A stretch of DNA of 64,000 nt from [Leptolyngbya] sp. PCC 7376 (GTDB lineage: Bacteria > Cyanobacteriota > Cyanobacteriia > Cyanobacteriales > MRBY01), in NCBI RefSeq assembly GCF_000316605.1, contig NC_019683.1:1968036-2032035 (forward strand), given 5' to 3'. The notes beneath the pieces are model-generated. The model was not told the DNA's origin. It ran no database searches and saw only the letters and a program-made list of their open reading frames with translations. Positions within the stretch are counted from its first letter, which is position 1. Every line of letters begins with the position of its first letter. Both the position numbers and the translations under genes were made by a program. Shown in pieces: positions 56,231-64,000 of the stretch.

Positions 56231-56929
56231 TTATCGACGTTTTTTCGATCTGCGGACAGCTGTTTTTTTTGGGCGATACAGGCTCTTAGATCGGCGTCGC
56301 CCTACATTCTTGCTCTCAATCGCTAATTTTTTTAAGGGCGATCGCAGCATTCGTATTTCTGCAGTGGTGAGATGTCGCCATTCCCCAACAGCCACATTTT
56401 TCAAGGTAAGTTGATTGGGGGCTTTTCCAATAGCAACCCGAATTAGACGCAAAGTAGGAAAACCCACAGCTGCCGTCATACGCCGTATTTGACGATTTTT
56501 CCCTTCCGTCAAAGTTAGCTCTAGCCAAGCCGTTGGGATATTTTTGCGTTCTCGGATTGGTGGTTGGCGAAGTCCAATTTCTGGAGCTGATGTGAGTAGA
56601 CGGGCGATCGCCGGACGCGTTTTTTCACCTTTAATAATCACACCCTGCTGCAATTGTTTTAAAGCCTGTTGGTCAGGAATATTTTCAACCTGCACCCAAT
56701 AAGTACGTGGATGGGCAAATTTTGGCTCACAAAGATAATGCTTCAGCTGATTATCATTCGTCAATAATAATAAGCCTTCGCTATCACGGTCGAGACGACC
56801 CACAGAATATACATCTGGCACAGAGATAAAATTTTTAAGCGTTTGTCGATTAGCCGCTTGGGAGCTATCATCAGTGAACTGACAGAGCACGTTGTAAGGT
56901 TTGTGGAATAAGACGTATGAACGATCCAT
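56231..56929 (-). CDS. rluE: 23S rRNA pseudouridine synthase, RluE/RluB-like
   Basis: 232 residues. The catalytic motif VGRLDRDSEGLLLLTND holds the Asp nucleophile; YVLFHKPYNVLCQFTDD opens the RsuA/RluB/E fold; LTLTEGKNRQIRRMTAAVGF and LIRVAIG are the other family motifs. There is no N-terminal S4 domain, which matches RluE rather than RluB. A basic C-terminal tail (RRRSKSLYRPKKTAVRRSKK) probably binds RNA. Its start codon region overlaps the divergent membrane-protein gene by 13 bp. Confidence 0.9.
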   Translation of the reverse strand: MDRSYVLFHKPYNVLCQFTDDSSQAANRQTLKNFISVPDVYSVGRLDRDSEGLLLLTNDNQLKHYLCEPKFAHPRTYWVQVENIPDQQALKQLQQGVIIKGEKTRPAIARLLTSAPEIGLRQPPIRERKNIPTAWLELTLTEGKNRQIRRMTAAVGFPTLRLIRVAIGKAPNQLTLKNVAVGEWRHLTTAEIRMLRSPLKKLAIESKNVGRRRSKSLYRPKKTAVRRSKKRR

Positions 56930-57201
56930 CTAATCAAGTCATTACTGCTACCATAATGCCCGAAGTCGAGATCGACGACACCGCTCCGGGTGAAATGGTT
57001 CTCGTCCGAAAAGAAAAAGTAGACACAAAAAATAAACCCAGCCCTTTAACCTTCTTTCTGGTTTTTATCCCCTTTATTTACCTCGGGGCGATCGCTATTA
57101 TTTTGACGACAAAGCTAGTCAAATGGGGACTTCGTAAATCTGCGAACAATAAAAACACAGCACCAGTTGCAGCAGCCTACAGTCAGATGAATGAACTTTA
57201 A
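56917..57201 (+). CDS. 94-residue single-helix membrane protein
   Basis: ATG 56917 overlaps the 5' end of rluE on the other strand. After an acidic start (PEVEIDDTAPGEMVLVRKEK) there is one long membrane helix (FFLVFIPFIYLGAIAIILTT) and a basic, Ala-rich tail. No family recognised. A HIP1 site falls inside the helix codons. It may be a membrane-anchoring adaptor, but nothing shows this. Confidence 0.62.
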   Translation: MNDPSNQVITATIMPEVEIDDTAPGEMVLVRKEKVDTKNKPSPLTFFLVFIPFIYLGAIAIILTTKLVKWGLRKSANNKNTAPVAAAYSQMNEL

Positions 57202-57727
57202 CGCTCATAGTATTGAAACAAAGCACATTCCATCACTTCTATTCACTAACAGTACATCTAATTTAAATTACTGTAATTGTGTCGGAAAACTTTTTGAAAT
57301 CTTCACACCAAACTAACGAGTTTTCCGATATGAGAAAATCGGAATTTGAGCAGGTAAATAGATTCACCTTCATATAAAAAAATATTGATATCTCTTTGCT
57401 CATTAATAGTTCTCGAAAGCCCCTTTCGTTACAAACAGGGAAGATCATATTTTATTCATGTTTCATTTAATGCTTTTTTAAGCATGAATCGGCATCAAGG
57501 ATGGTGTCAGAAGCACGCAGAAAGTAATTACAACTATTAGCTGATTTTCCAGACAAAAACAAGAGACAGGTAAGGAGAATATCGTAGTTTTTTTTTGAAT
57601 TTGTCCGAATTCATCAGCCAAACCACGTAAAATTCATACTTTTATGAATTTCCCCTTATATTCCGCTCTGACAGGGATTGCGTTATTAGATAATATAAGT
57701 TGTAGAGCCTTTTACTGTTGAACAATT
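57202..57727. other. 526-bp AT-rich intergenic region upstream of dnaE-C
   Basis: No gene recognised. A small hairpin ATGCTT-TTTT-AAGCAT lies at 57470-57485, nested in ATTCATG/CATGAAT. A 61-residue minus-strand frame (57263-57448) has unlikely composition. The region lacks HIP1 sites, unlike nearly all flanking DNA, and must contain the dnaE-C promoter. Confidence 0.55.
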
Positions 57728-57835
57728 TTGGTCAAAATTCTTCGCCGTCACTCTATTGGCAAAGCGAAAACTTACGATATTGGTGTTAGCAAAAATCACA
57801 ACTTTTTGTTGGCGAATGGTTTGTTTGCATCAAAC
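57728..57835 (+). other. DnaE split intein, C-terminal fragment (IntC)
   Basis: Encodes 36 residues, [20 protein letters not shown] then [16 protein letters not shown]. It is colinear with the DnaE IntC of Synechocystis and Nostoc: Asp17, His24 and the terminal Asn36 are kept, and Cys37 (TGC 57836-57838) is the +1 extein nucleophile of CFN. As in other DnaE inteins the penultimate residue is Ser rather than the His usual in other inteins. Confidence 0.95.
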
Positions 57836-59083
57836 TGCTTTAACAAGTCCCACTCCACAGCATACGCCTATGTCACTTATCAAACGGCATATTTAAAAGC
57901 AAATTATCCCGTTGAATATATGACCGCTTTGCTAAGTGCAAGCAGTGGGAATAAAGATAAAGTTCGTAAGTATCGCGAGAATGCCGACAAGATGGGCATC
58001 GTTGTCCTACCGCCCGACATTAATCAGTCTGATCTAGATTTTAAGCCTGTTGGCGATCGCATCCGTTTTGGATTATCAGCAGTTCAAAACTTAGGAGAAA
58101 ACGCAATTCAAGCGCTTCTAGATGCTCGGCAAGCTGGCGATTTTGAAAGTTTAGCCGATCTCTGTTCTCGTCTTGATTTACGTGTTGTCAATCGACGCGC
58201 TCTTGAAACATTGATCACTTGTGGGGCGATGGACGATCTCCATGACAATCGTCAGCAGATGCTCAAAGGTCTGGATTTAATGATCAACTGGGCACAACAG
58301 AAGGCAAAGGAAAAAGCCAGCGGTCAAACAAACTTGTTTGACATGATGGGTGGCGGATCAGAGGACGCAGCCAATACTGTGTTTGACGAAGCGCCAACAT
58401 TTCCCAAAGTGGCTGATCTTTCCCTTGAAGAAAAATTACGTCAGGAGAAGGAGTTATTAGGGTTCTACGTGTCTGAGCATCCACTTGAAAAATTACGGAC
58501 AACGATCGCCCCAATTCTCGCGCCGATTAATTTGGCTGCGATTGGCGATCATGTCAAAAAGAAAGTCAGTGTGGTGGCCATCTTGACTGAGGTCAAAAAG
58601 ATCTTCACAAAGGCAAAAAATGAGCCAATGGCCTTTGTCCAATTTGAAGATATTACAGGTCAAATTGAAGGTATTGTCTTCCCGAGGACCTATCCAAAGG
58701 TGGAACAATTACTCAATATTGATCGTCGTGTAATTGTCTGGGGAAAGGTTCAACAAAAAGATGATCGCGTGCAGCTCATTGTCGATGATCTAGAGCCAAT
58801 TGAGGAAGTACGGATGTTGATGATTCCTCTCTCTTTGGCAGAACTCAACCAGTCTGCGACGCAACAACGTTTAAAACAAATCCTCTCCCAACAAGCTGGG
58901 GAGAAAAAACAAGGACGTGTGCCTGTGATTGTCGTCGCTGGTCATGGGGGCGATCGCACCTTTATCCGCCTCGGACAAGACTATTGGGTCGAGGATGATC
59001 ACCAAGCGTTTCTTGCACTAAGACAAGGGGGCTTTAAGCAGACTTATCGCGAAAGTCTCATCCCCCAAGTCCAAGCTAGCTAA
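57728..59083 (+). CDS. dnaE: DNA polymerase III alpha subunit, C-terminal half with split-intein C fragment
   Basis: 451 residues: a 36-residue C-intein, then the C-terminal extein of about 415. The extein starts [20 protein letters not shown], continues through the polymerase fingers/HhH region ([40 protein letters not shown]), and includes the OB domain ([20 protein letters not shown] ... [13 protein letters not shown]). Intact DnaE forms only after protein trans-splicing with the N-half encoded elsewhere. Translation starts at TTG 57728, since an in-frame stop lies at 57719-57721 and no ATG or GTG precedes the intein; ATT 57725 is the only other option. The Shine-Dalgarno is weak. Confidence 0.95.
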   Translation: MVKILRRHSIGKAKTYDIGVSKNHNFLLANGLFASNCFNKSHSTAYAYVTYQTAYLKANYPVEYMTALLSASSGNKDKVRKYRENADKMGIVVLPPDINQSDLDFKPVGDRIRFGLSAVQNLGENAIQALLDARQAGDFESLADLCSRLDLRVVNRRALETLITCGAMDDLHDNRQQMLKGLDLMINWAQQKAKEKASGQTNLFDMMGGGSEDAANTVFDEAPTFPKVADLSLEEKLRQEKELLGFYVSEHPLEKLRTTIAPILAPINLAAIGDHVKKKVSVVAILTEVKKIFTKAKNEPMAFVQFEDITGQIEGIVFPRTYPKVEQLLNIDRRVIVWGKVQQKDDRVQLIVDDLEPIEEVRMLMIPLSLAELNQSATQQRLKQILSQQAGEKKQGRVPVIVVAGHGGDRTFIRLGQDYWVEDDHQAFLALRQGGFKQTYRESLIPQVQAS

Positions 59084-59115
59084 TTTCTTTTTATTTTTTT
59101 GCAATTCTCTTCACC

Positions 59116-59808
59116 ATGTCTTATACCTACGATTACCCTAAACCATCTGTTACCGTTGACTGCGTTGTCTTCGGATTAGATGCAGAACATGATTTAAAAA
59201 TTATGCTGATTCAGCGGGGTGTGGAACCTTACAAAGGTGAGTGGGCTCTACCAGGGGGATTCGTTAGGTTAGAGGAATCTCTTGAGGAAGCAGCCTTACG
59301 GGAGCTAAAGGAAGAAACGGGCGTTGAGGAAATATTTTTAGAGCAACTTTATACGTTTGGTAAGCCAGGTAGAGATCCTCGCGATCGCGTCATTACGGTA
59401 GCCTATTATGCTCTAATTAATCTGGCTGATTATCCAATTAATGCCCAAACTGATGCGGATGATGCAGCTTGGTATTCTCTCGAAAATTTACCGTCCCTTG
59501 CTTTCGATCATGACAAGATTGTGACGATCGCCAAACAAAGATTACAAGGCAAACTGCGGTATGAGCCGATTGGTTTTGAACTCTTACCGAAAAAATTCAC
59601 CCTAACTCAGCTCCAAAAGCTTTACGAACAGGTGCTCGGAACACAATTAGATAAGCGTAATTTCCGCCGCAAGATCCTAAAAATGGATCTATTGATTAAG
59701 CTAGATGAAATGCAAACAGGAGTGGCTCACCGCGCAGCACGACTTTATTCTTTTGATGAGCAAAAATATAAAGCTTTAAAAGAAGCTGGGTTTAATTTCG
59801 AGCTCTAG
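59116..59808 (+). CDS. NrtR-type Nudix hydrolase/transcription regulator
   Basis: 230 residues. The N-terminal Nudix domain (about 8-145) has an intact box [18 protein letters not shown] followed by KEETGVE, so hydrolysis (probably of ADP-ribose) is possible. The C-terminal about 80 residues ([32 protein letters not shown]) form the winged-helix of NrtR regulators, which repress NAD-synthesis or related genes and are released by ADP-ribose. No NAD gene is adjacent. It starts 32 bp after dnaE-C. Whether DNA binding, hydrolysis or both are used cannot be told. Confidence 0.87.
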   Translation: MSYTYDYPKPSVTVDCVVFGLDAEHDLKIMLIQRGVEPYKGEWALPGGFVRLEESLEEAALRELKEETGVEEIFLEQLYTFGKPGRDPRDRVITVAYYALINLADYPINAQTDADDAAWYSLENLPSLAFDHDKIVTIAKQRLQGKLRYEPIGFELLPKKFTLTQLQKLYEQVLGTQLDKRNFRRKILKMDLLIKLDEMQTGVAHRAARLYSFDEQKYKALKEAGFNFEL

Positions 59809-59868
59809 GTTGAGGTTACCGCGTTTGTTCTATTGTTTTTCGTCTTATAGGGCGATCGCTTCTAGCCC

Positions 59869-60648
59869 ATGAGGCAACCCCAAACGCATCTCCAAGTCCC
59901 TCTCCACACCCGCATTTCCACAGCTATCTTGATCTCAGGTCAAGTTCTTTGGCGAATTGTACGCGGTAAAGTTCGCTTACCTCTCGTCACCGAGCAGATG
60001 GTGGCGGCTGGGCCTGGTGCCTTGGTGCCAGTGCTACTTGTCGCCCTATTTGGTGGAATGATTTTCACCATTCAGACCGCACGGGAGCTGAGCACATTTG
60101 GTGCTGAAAATATTGTGGGTGGTGCCTTTGCGATCGCCTATTGTCGGGAACTCGCTCCCATTCTCACGGCCAGTATTATGTCGGGTCAAGTGGGGGCAGC
60201 CTTTGCATCAGAGTTGGGGGCAATGAAAATTTCTGAACAAATCGATGCGCTCCTCATGCTCCGCACAAATCCTATTGACCATTTAGTGGTTCCACGGGTG
60301 GTCGCCAGTTGTTTAATGTTGCCAATTTTAATTACATTCGCTTTAGTAATTGGGATTTGCGGCGGCATGGTGGCAGCCTATCAGTTTTATGGCCTTGCTC
60401 CCATACGTTTTCTGGCGTCTGTACAAGAATTTCTGAAGCCCAGCGATCTCCTAAATATCGGCGTTAAAGGGATTATTTTTGGATTGTTAGTCGGAATAAT
60501 CGGCTGTAGTTGGGGGTTAACCACGGAAGGTGGCGCCAAGCAGGTTGGGCAATCGGCAACTTCTGCAGTGGTTTGCACTTGGATCAGTATTTTTATTTGT
60601 GATTTTCTCGTATCGACCTTAATTTTTCATGATTCACCTCTCCCATAA
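59869..60648 (+). CDS. MlaE family lipid-transport ABC permease
   Basis: 259 residues with about six membrane segments. Family motifs: VAALFGGMIF-type region LVALFGGMIFTIQTARELST, YCRELAPILTASIMSGQVGA, ELGAMKISEQIDALLMLRTN and IGCSWGLTTEGGAKQVGQSA. MlaE/YrbE permeases (chloroplast TGD1, Ycf63) move phospholipids or related lipids between membranes with an ATPase and an MCE protein. The partner genes are not in the window. Start ATG 59869; a HIP1 site lies just upstream. Confidence 0.92.
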   Translation: MRQPQTHLQVPLHTRISTAILISGQVLWRIVRGKVRLPLVTEQMVAAGPGALVPVLLVALFGGMIFTIQTARELSTFGAENIVGGAFAIAYCRELAPILTASIMSGQVGAAFASELGAMKISEQIDALLMLRTNPIDHLVVPRVVASCLMLPILITFALVIGICGGMVAAYQFYGLAPIRFLASVQEFLKPSDLLNIGVKGIIFGLLVGIIGCSWGLTTEGGAKQVGQSATSAVVCTWISIFICDFLVSTLIFHDSPLP

Positions 60649-60674
60649 AGATAAATAGTGGGGCGATCGCCGGA

Positions 60675-60714
60675 CAAAAAAATAGGCTTTCCCTGAGACT
60701 ATCCAGAGAAAACC
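60675..60714 (-). terminator. Rho-independent terminator of the TCA-bypass pair
   Basis: Read on the minus strand: GGTTTTCTCTG, an 8-nt loop, CAGGGAAAGCC (two G-U pairs), then TATTTTTTT. It starts 26 bp after the stop of the decarboxylase gene. Confidence 0.75.
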
Positions 60715-60740
60715 AACACCTAGAACTGACAAGTCAATCT

Positions 60741-62378
60741 TTAAATACGACAGATTAAATCTCCTGCTTTCTGGGAAAATTTTACATTTTCGCCATAATC
60801 CACAGGACAGTCAATCACCACAGGTACATCTTGCTTAAACGCTTCTTCAAGGGTCGGAATTAAATCATCAGCCGCTTCGATCCGATAGCCCTTTAGTCCC
60901 ATGCTCTCTGCAAATTTCACAAAATCAGGGTTTGTAAAATCAACAAATGCGGGTTGTCCAAACTGGTTAATTTGTTTCCAACCGATCAAGCCATAACAAC
61001 TGTCGCTAAAAATGAGGGTCACAAAATTTGTCCCGACCCGCAACGCTGTTTCAAGTTCTTGATTGTTCATCATAAAACCGCCATCGCCAGTCACAGCTAC
61101 GATTTTTTTCTCAGGATAGATAAGTTTTGCGGCCAAGGCACCAGGGATAGCAATTCCCATCGCAGCAAAACCATTCGAAATCAAACAAGTATTAGGACGT
61201 TCGCAATGATAATGCCGCGCCATCCACATTTTGTGTGCCCCGACATCAGAAATAACGATATCTTCTGGTGCCATCACTTGGCGTAAATCGTAAATGATTT
61301 TTTGAGGCTTTACAGGAAACCCTTTGTCATTGGCATAAAATTCGTAATCTTCACGGATGTCGGAACGCACTGAAGCATAGCTCGGAAGAGGCTTTCCCTC
61401 ACGATCAGCACGCTTCATAATCTCACTGAGCGAATCGCCGATATCACCGACAACTTCAGCGAGAGGAATATAGCTGCTATCGATTTCGGCAGCGGCTTCA
61501 CCAACATGAATAATGGGCGTTGAACCGTCGGGATTCCAACGTTTCGGGGAATATTCAATTAAGTCATAACCAACGGCAATGACGAGATCGCTCTGCTCGA
61601 AAGCACAGGTAATAAAGTCGCGCTGCTGTAAACCAATTGTCCACAGGGCAAGGGGATGGGTATAGGGAATGGCACCCTTACCCATAAAAGTATTCACGAC
61701 AGGAATATTGAGCTTTGTCGCAAATTCAGTCAGCTCTTCAGCTGCTTTCGCGCGTATCGCACCATTGCCAGCAAGGATCACTGGGTTTTTTGATCGGGCG
61801 ATCGCCTGTGCCGCTTGATTGAGACTGCGGGAAGAAGCATAAATTTTTTCGTTGCTAGCCTTAGTTAGAGGAAGACCCTCCGTTTCCATGGCTGCAATAT
61901 TTTCTGGAAGGTCGATATGTACCGCACCCGGTTTTTCCTGTTGGGCAATTTTAAACGCGCGCCTTACCACTTCTGGCGTTGTGCTGGGTCGAACAATTTG
62001 TCGGTTCCATTTCGTCACAGGGCCAAACATTGCCACAAGATCGAGATATTGATGGGATTCGATATGCATTCGATCAGTGCCAACTTGCCCGGTAATCGCA
62101 ATCAATGGCGCACCATCGAGATTGGCATCCGCAACGCCCGTCATCAAGTTTGTTGCTCCAGGCCCCAAGGTCGATAAACAGACCCCAGCCTTCCCCGTAA
62201 GTCGCCCATAAACATCTGCCATAAACGCTCCACCTTGTTCGTGGCGCACTGTGATGAATTGGATCGATGAATCCTTTAACGCTTCGAGAATGTGTAAGTT
62301 TTCTTCACCTGGCAAGCCGAAAATGTATTCGACACCTTCATTTTCTAAGCATTTCACCAATAATTCGGCAGTATTCAT
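60741..62378 (-). CDS. 2-oxoglutarate decarboxylase (ThDP-dependent, acetolactate synthase-like)
   Basis: 545 residues from ATG 62378; a longer frame starts at 62423. The ThDP fold is complete: FGLPGEENLHILEAL with the cofactor-activating Glu, CLSTLGPGATNLMTGVADAN, and the ThDP loop VTGDGGFMMNNQELETALRV ending FSDSCYGLIGW. Sequence alone would suggest acetolactate synthase, but the adjacent succinic semialdehyde dehydrogenase makes the pair equivalent to the 2-oxoglutarate decarboxylase/SSADH pair shown in Synechococcus PCC 7002 to complete the TCA cycle. It converts 2-oxoglutarate to succinic semialdehyde and CO2. It is 112 bp downstream of the SSADH gene. Confidence 0.85.
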   Translation of the reverse strand: MNTAELLVKCLENEGVEYIFGLPGEENLHILEALKDSSIQFITVRHEQGGAFMADVYGRLTGKAGVCLSTLGPGATNLMTGVADANLDGAPLIAITGQVGTDRMHIESHQYLDLVAMFGPVTKWNRQIVRPSTTPEVVRRAFKIAQQEKPGAVHIDLPENIAAMETEGLPLTKASNEKIYASSRSLNQAAQAIARSKNPVILAGNGAIRAKAAEELTEFATKLNIPVVNTFMGKGAIPYTHPLALWTIGLQQRDFITCAFEQSDLVIAVGYDLIEYSPKRWNPDGSTPIIHVGEAAAEIDSSYIPLAEVVGDIGDSLSEIMKRADREGKPLPSYASVRSDIREDYEFYANDKGFPVKPQKIIYDLRQVMAPEDIVISDVGAHKMWMARHYHCERPNTCLISNGFAAMGIAIPGALAAKLIYPEKKIVAVTGDGGFMMNNQELETALRVGTNFVTLIFSDSCYGLIGWKQINQFGQPAFVDFTNPDFVKFAESMGLKGYRIEAADDLIPTLEEAFKQDVPVVIDCPVDYGENVKFSQKAGDLICRI

Positions 62379-62490
62379 GGGTGATCCCCTTGAGCTATTG
62401 TATTGAAATTTTACGAAGGTCAAATGTGATATTTCCTTGATTGTGTTGAAAACGTCGCATTTGAACCGTCTAATCCGTCACCGTTCTTAA

Positions 62491-63855
62491 CTATTTAATC
62501 CAAACGGTTTTCGCATTTACAAAAGCTCGAATACCAGGTACTCCTAGCTCTCGTCCATAGCCTGAGCGCTTAATGCCGCCAAAAGGTAATCGCGGATCTG
62601 ACTTCACCAGTCCATTAATAAACACAGCACCGGCTTCAAGATCGCGAATAAATCTTTGCTGTTCAGTTGGTTCATTCGTCCAAGCGCTACTCCCCAACCC
62701 AAAGGGAATATCATTAGCCAGGGCGATCGCCTCAGCAATATTTTTTACAGTGAAGACCATTACCACTGGCGCGAAAAATTCTTCTTTCATGGTTGGCGCA
62801 TCAACAGGAATATCAGTCAAAATGGTCGGCGGAAAAAAGTTGCCAGGACGATCAAGACGCTTGCCACCAAGCAAAACAGTAGAACCCAACTCAACAGCTT
62901 TATCGACTTGTCGCACAATGTCATTCAGAATATTTTCTGTCGCTAAAGGCCCAATATCAGTGTCATCATCCATCGGGTCACCAACTTTTAGACTCGCAAA
63001 TTTAATTTGTAGCTTTTCGAGAAATTGCTCGGCGATCGCCTCATGGAGAATAAAGCGCTTTGAAGCAATACAAGACTGGCCATTATTCAGAGTGCGTGAA
63101 AATGTACCAATATCTACCGCTTCATCAAGATCTGCCGACGGAAAAACAATCAAAGGATCACTACCACCCAGCTCCAGCACAGTCGGTTTAATTTGATGAC
63201 CAGCAAGAGAAGCAAGACTCATTCCAGCAGGCTCACTCCCTGTCAATGTTGCAGCCTTCACTCGGTCGTCATTAATCACATCTTCTACTTGAGCTGCACC
63301 GATAAGCAAGGTTTGGAAGGCTCCCTCAGGAAAACCTGCGGCCTCTAAAATAGCCTCTATTGCTAACGCACATTGAGGCACATTCGACGCGTGTTTTAAA
63401 ACAGCAACATTGCCAGCCATTAATGCGGGCGCAGCAAATCGAAAAACTTGCCAAAATGGAAAATTCCATGGCATGACGGCCAAAATAATGCCTAATGGTT
63501 GATAAGAAACATAACTTTTTGTTGCATCAGTTTCTGTATATTCATCTGCAAGAAAAGCTTCGCCATTCTCTGCATAATAGCGGCAAACTAAGGCACATTT
63601 CTTCGCTTCAGAAATGGCACTTTTTTTCGTTTTGCCCATTTCTGTAGTCATAATTGTCGCAAACTTTTCTGCATCCCGTTCTAGGATCAATGCCGCATTA
63701 TTCAGCCATTTTTGTCGCTGTGTAAAGCTCGTGAGACGATAACTTTGGAAGGTCTCTTGCGCCTGGGTTAGCTTCGCTTCAATTTCCTCTGATGCTAGTG
63801 CATTAAATCTTTTGAGGATTTCCCCTGTTGCCGGATTCACTGTGGCGATCGCCAT
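62491..63855 (-). CDS. succinic semialdehyde dehydrogenase
   Basis: 454 residues from ATG 63855, which has a GAGAGG site; GTG/ATG codons up to 63873 are less likely. ALDH superfamily with LAVMPWNFPFWQVFRFAAPA, the catalytic Glu228 (LELGGSDP) and Cys262 (NNGQSCIASKR), and the C-terminal PFGGIKRSGYGRELG. It oxidises succinic semialdehyde to succinate with NAD(P)+. With the decarboxylase immediately downstream it replaces the missing 2-oxoglutarate dehydrogenase. The two genes appear to form one minus-strand operon ending in a clear terminator; the 145 bp to the right edge hold the promoter region. Confidence 0.92.
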   Translation of the reverse strand: MAIATVNPATGEILKRFNALASEEIEAKLTQAQETFQSYRLTSFTQRQKWLNNAALILERDAEKFATIMTTEMGKTKKSAISEAKKCALVCRYYAENGEAFLADEYTETDATKSYVSYQPLGIILAVMPWNFPFWQVFRFAAPALMAGNVAVLKHASNVPQCALAIEAILEAAGFPEGAFQTLLIGAAQVEDVINDDRVKAATLTGSEPAGMSLASLAGHQIKPTVLELGGSDPLIVFPSADLDEAVDIGTFSRTLNNGQSCIASKRFILHEAIAEQFLEKLQIKFASLKVGDPMDDDTDIGPLATENILNDIVRQVDKAVELGSTVLLGGKRLDRPGNFFPPTILTDIPVDAPTMKEEFFAPVVMVFTVKNIAEAIALANDIPFGLGSSAWTNEPTEQQRFIRDLEAGAVFINGLVKSDPRLPFGGIKRSGYGRELGVPGIRAFVNAKTVWIK

Positions 63856-64000
63856 AACAACCTCTCTACCCATATGGGTCTCGTGATCAACTCACTCTTC
63901 CAGTGTAAACGGGGATTTTAAGGAAAAATTACAGACTTAAAGATTACTTAAATATTCTTAGTCTTAAAGAATCCTTGCTATAAATTTGGTCTTAGAAAAA

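Noticed and set aside
57263-57448. 61-residue minus-strand frame upstream of dnaE-C
   Set aside because: Low-complexity AT-rich composition, no family and no good start signal.

Overview
The window is chromosomal DNA from a cyanobacterium. The evidence is direct: pcyA (phycocyanobilin synthesis), ccmO (carboxysome shell), raf1 (RuBisCO assembly), a thylakoid-type cyclophilin, a split-intein dnaE C-terminal gene, several small cyanobacteria-only proteins, and very many copies of the HIP1 palindrome (GCGATCGC, usually GGCGATCGCC). The adjacent 2-oxoglutarate decarboxylase / succinic semialdehyde dehydrogenase pair, the gene content and the moderate GC suggest the Synechococcus PCC 7002 / Leptolyngbya PCC 7376 lineage; that placement is inference.

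Layout. 1-3.5 kb: minus-strand housekeeping enzymes (truncated O6-alkylguanine-DNA methyltransferase, oxidoreductase, hotdog thioesterase, gamma-glutamylcyclotransferase-like protein, HIT protein). 3.8-8.8 kb: a DUF2949 gene, an ABC-2 exporter operon (one ATPase, two paralogous permeases) and tRNA-Arg(CCG). 9-11 kb: small proteins, pcyA, tatA. 11.2-14.6 kb: a second ABC exporter of the Gld type (ATPase, permease, GldG-like protein). 14.8-17.5 kb: gpmI, secG, a membrane-anchored matrixin-type protease. 17.6-19.4 kb: a ribbon-helix-helix/coiled-coil protein. 19.4-21.7 kb: minus-strand nanE, purN, cupin, Spx/ArsC-like. 21.9-22.8 kb: a frameshifted BASS-family transporter. 23.4-35.4 kb: a signalling block with a 1438-residue GAF/PAS/GGDEF/EAL protein convergent with a GAF histidine kinase and a 1990-residue Ser/Thr kinase-AAA-GAF-histidine kinase hybrid.

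35.4-39.7 kb is the most accessory-looking stretch: a MITE-like element sitting in a small DUF6176-like gene, an AT-rich DHFR-like reductase, a small membrane protein, a Uma2 nuclease-fold protein and a HEPN-motif protein resembling ApeA-type abortive-infection proteins. 39.8-48.1 kb returns to core genes (alaS, NYN-OST-HTH protein, DoxX, cyclophilin, DUF5684, Na+/H+ antiporter). At 48.15 kb there is a 31-residue membrane microprotein, followed by a decayed FeS-type photolyase-like gene. 50-57 kb: a GAF/HD-GYP protein, cytochrome c6-like protein, MBOAT acyltransferase, divergent ccmO/raf1, rluE. 57.7-64 kb: dnaE-C with its C-intein, an NrtR-type Nudix regulator, an MlaE permease, and the minus-strand TCA-bypass pair.

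Functional links: ccmO and raf1 share a 49-bp divergent promoter region and both serve CO2 fixation; the two genes at the right edge together close the TCA cycle; and one GAF subtype recurs in the two convergent signalling proteins, suggesting a shared ligand. I found no rRNA, CRISPR array, intact insertion sequence or replication origin.
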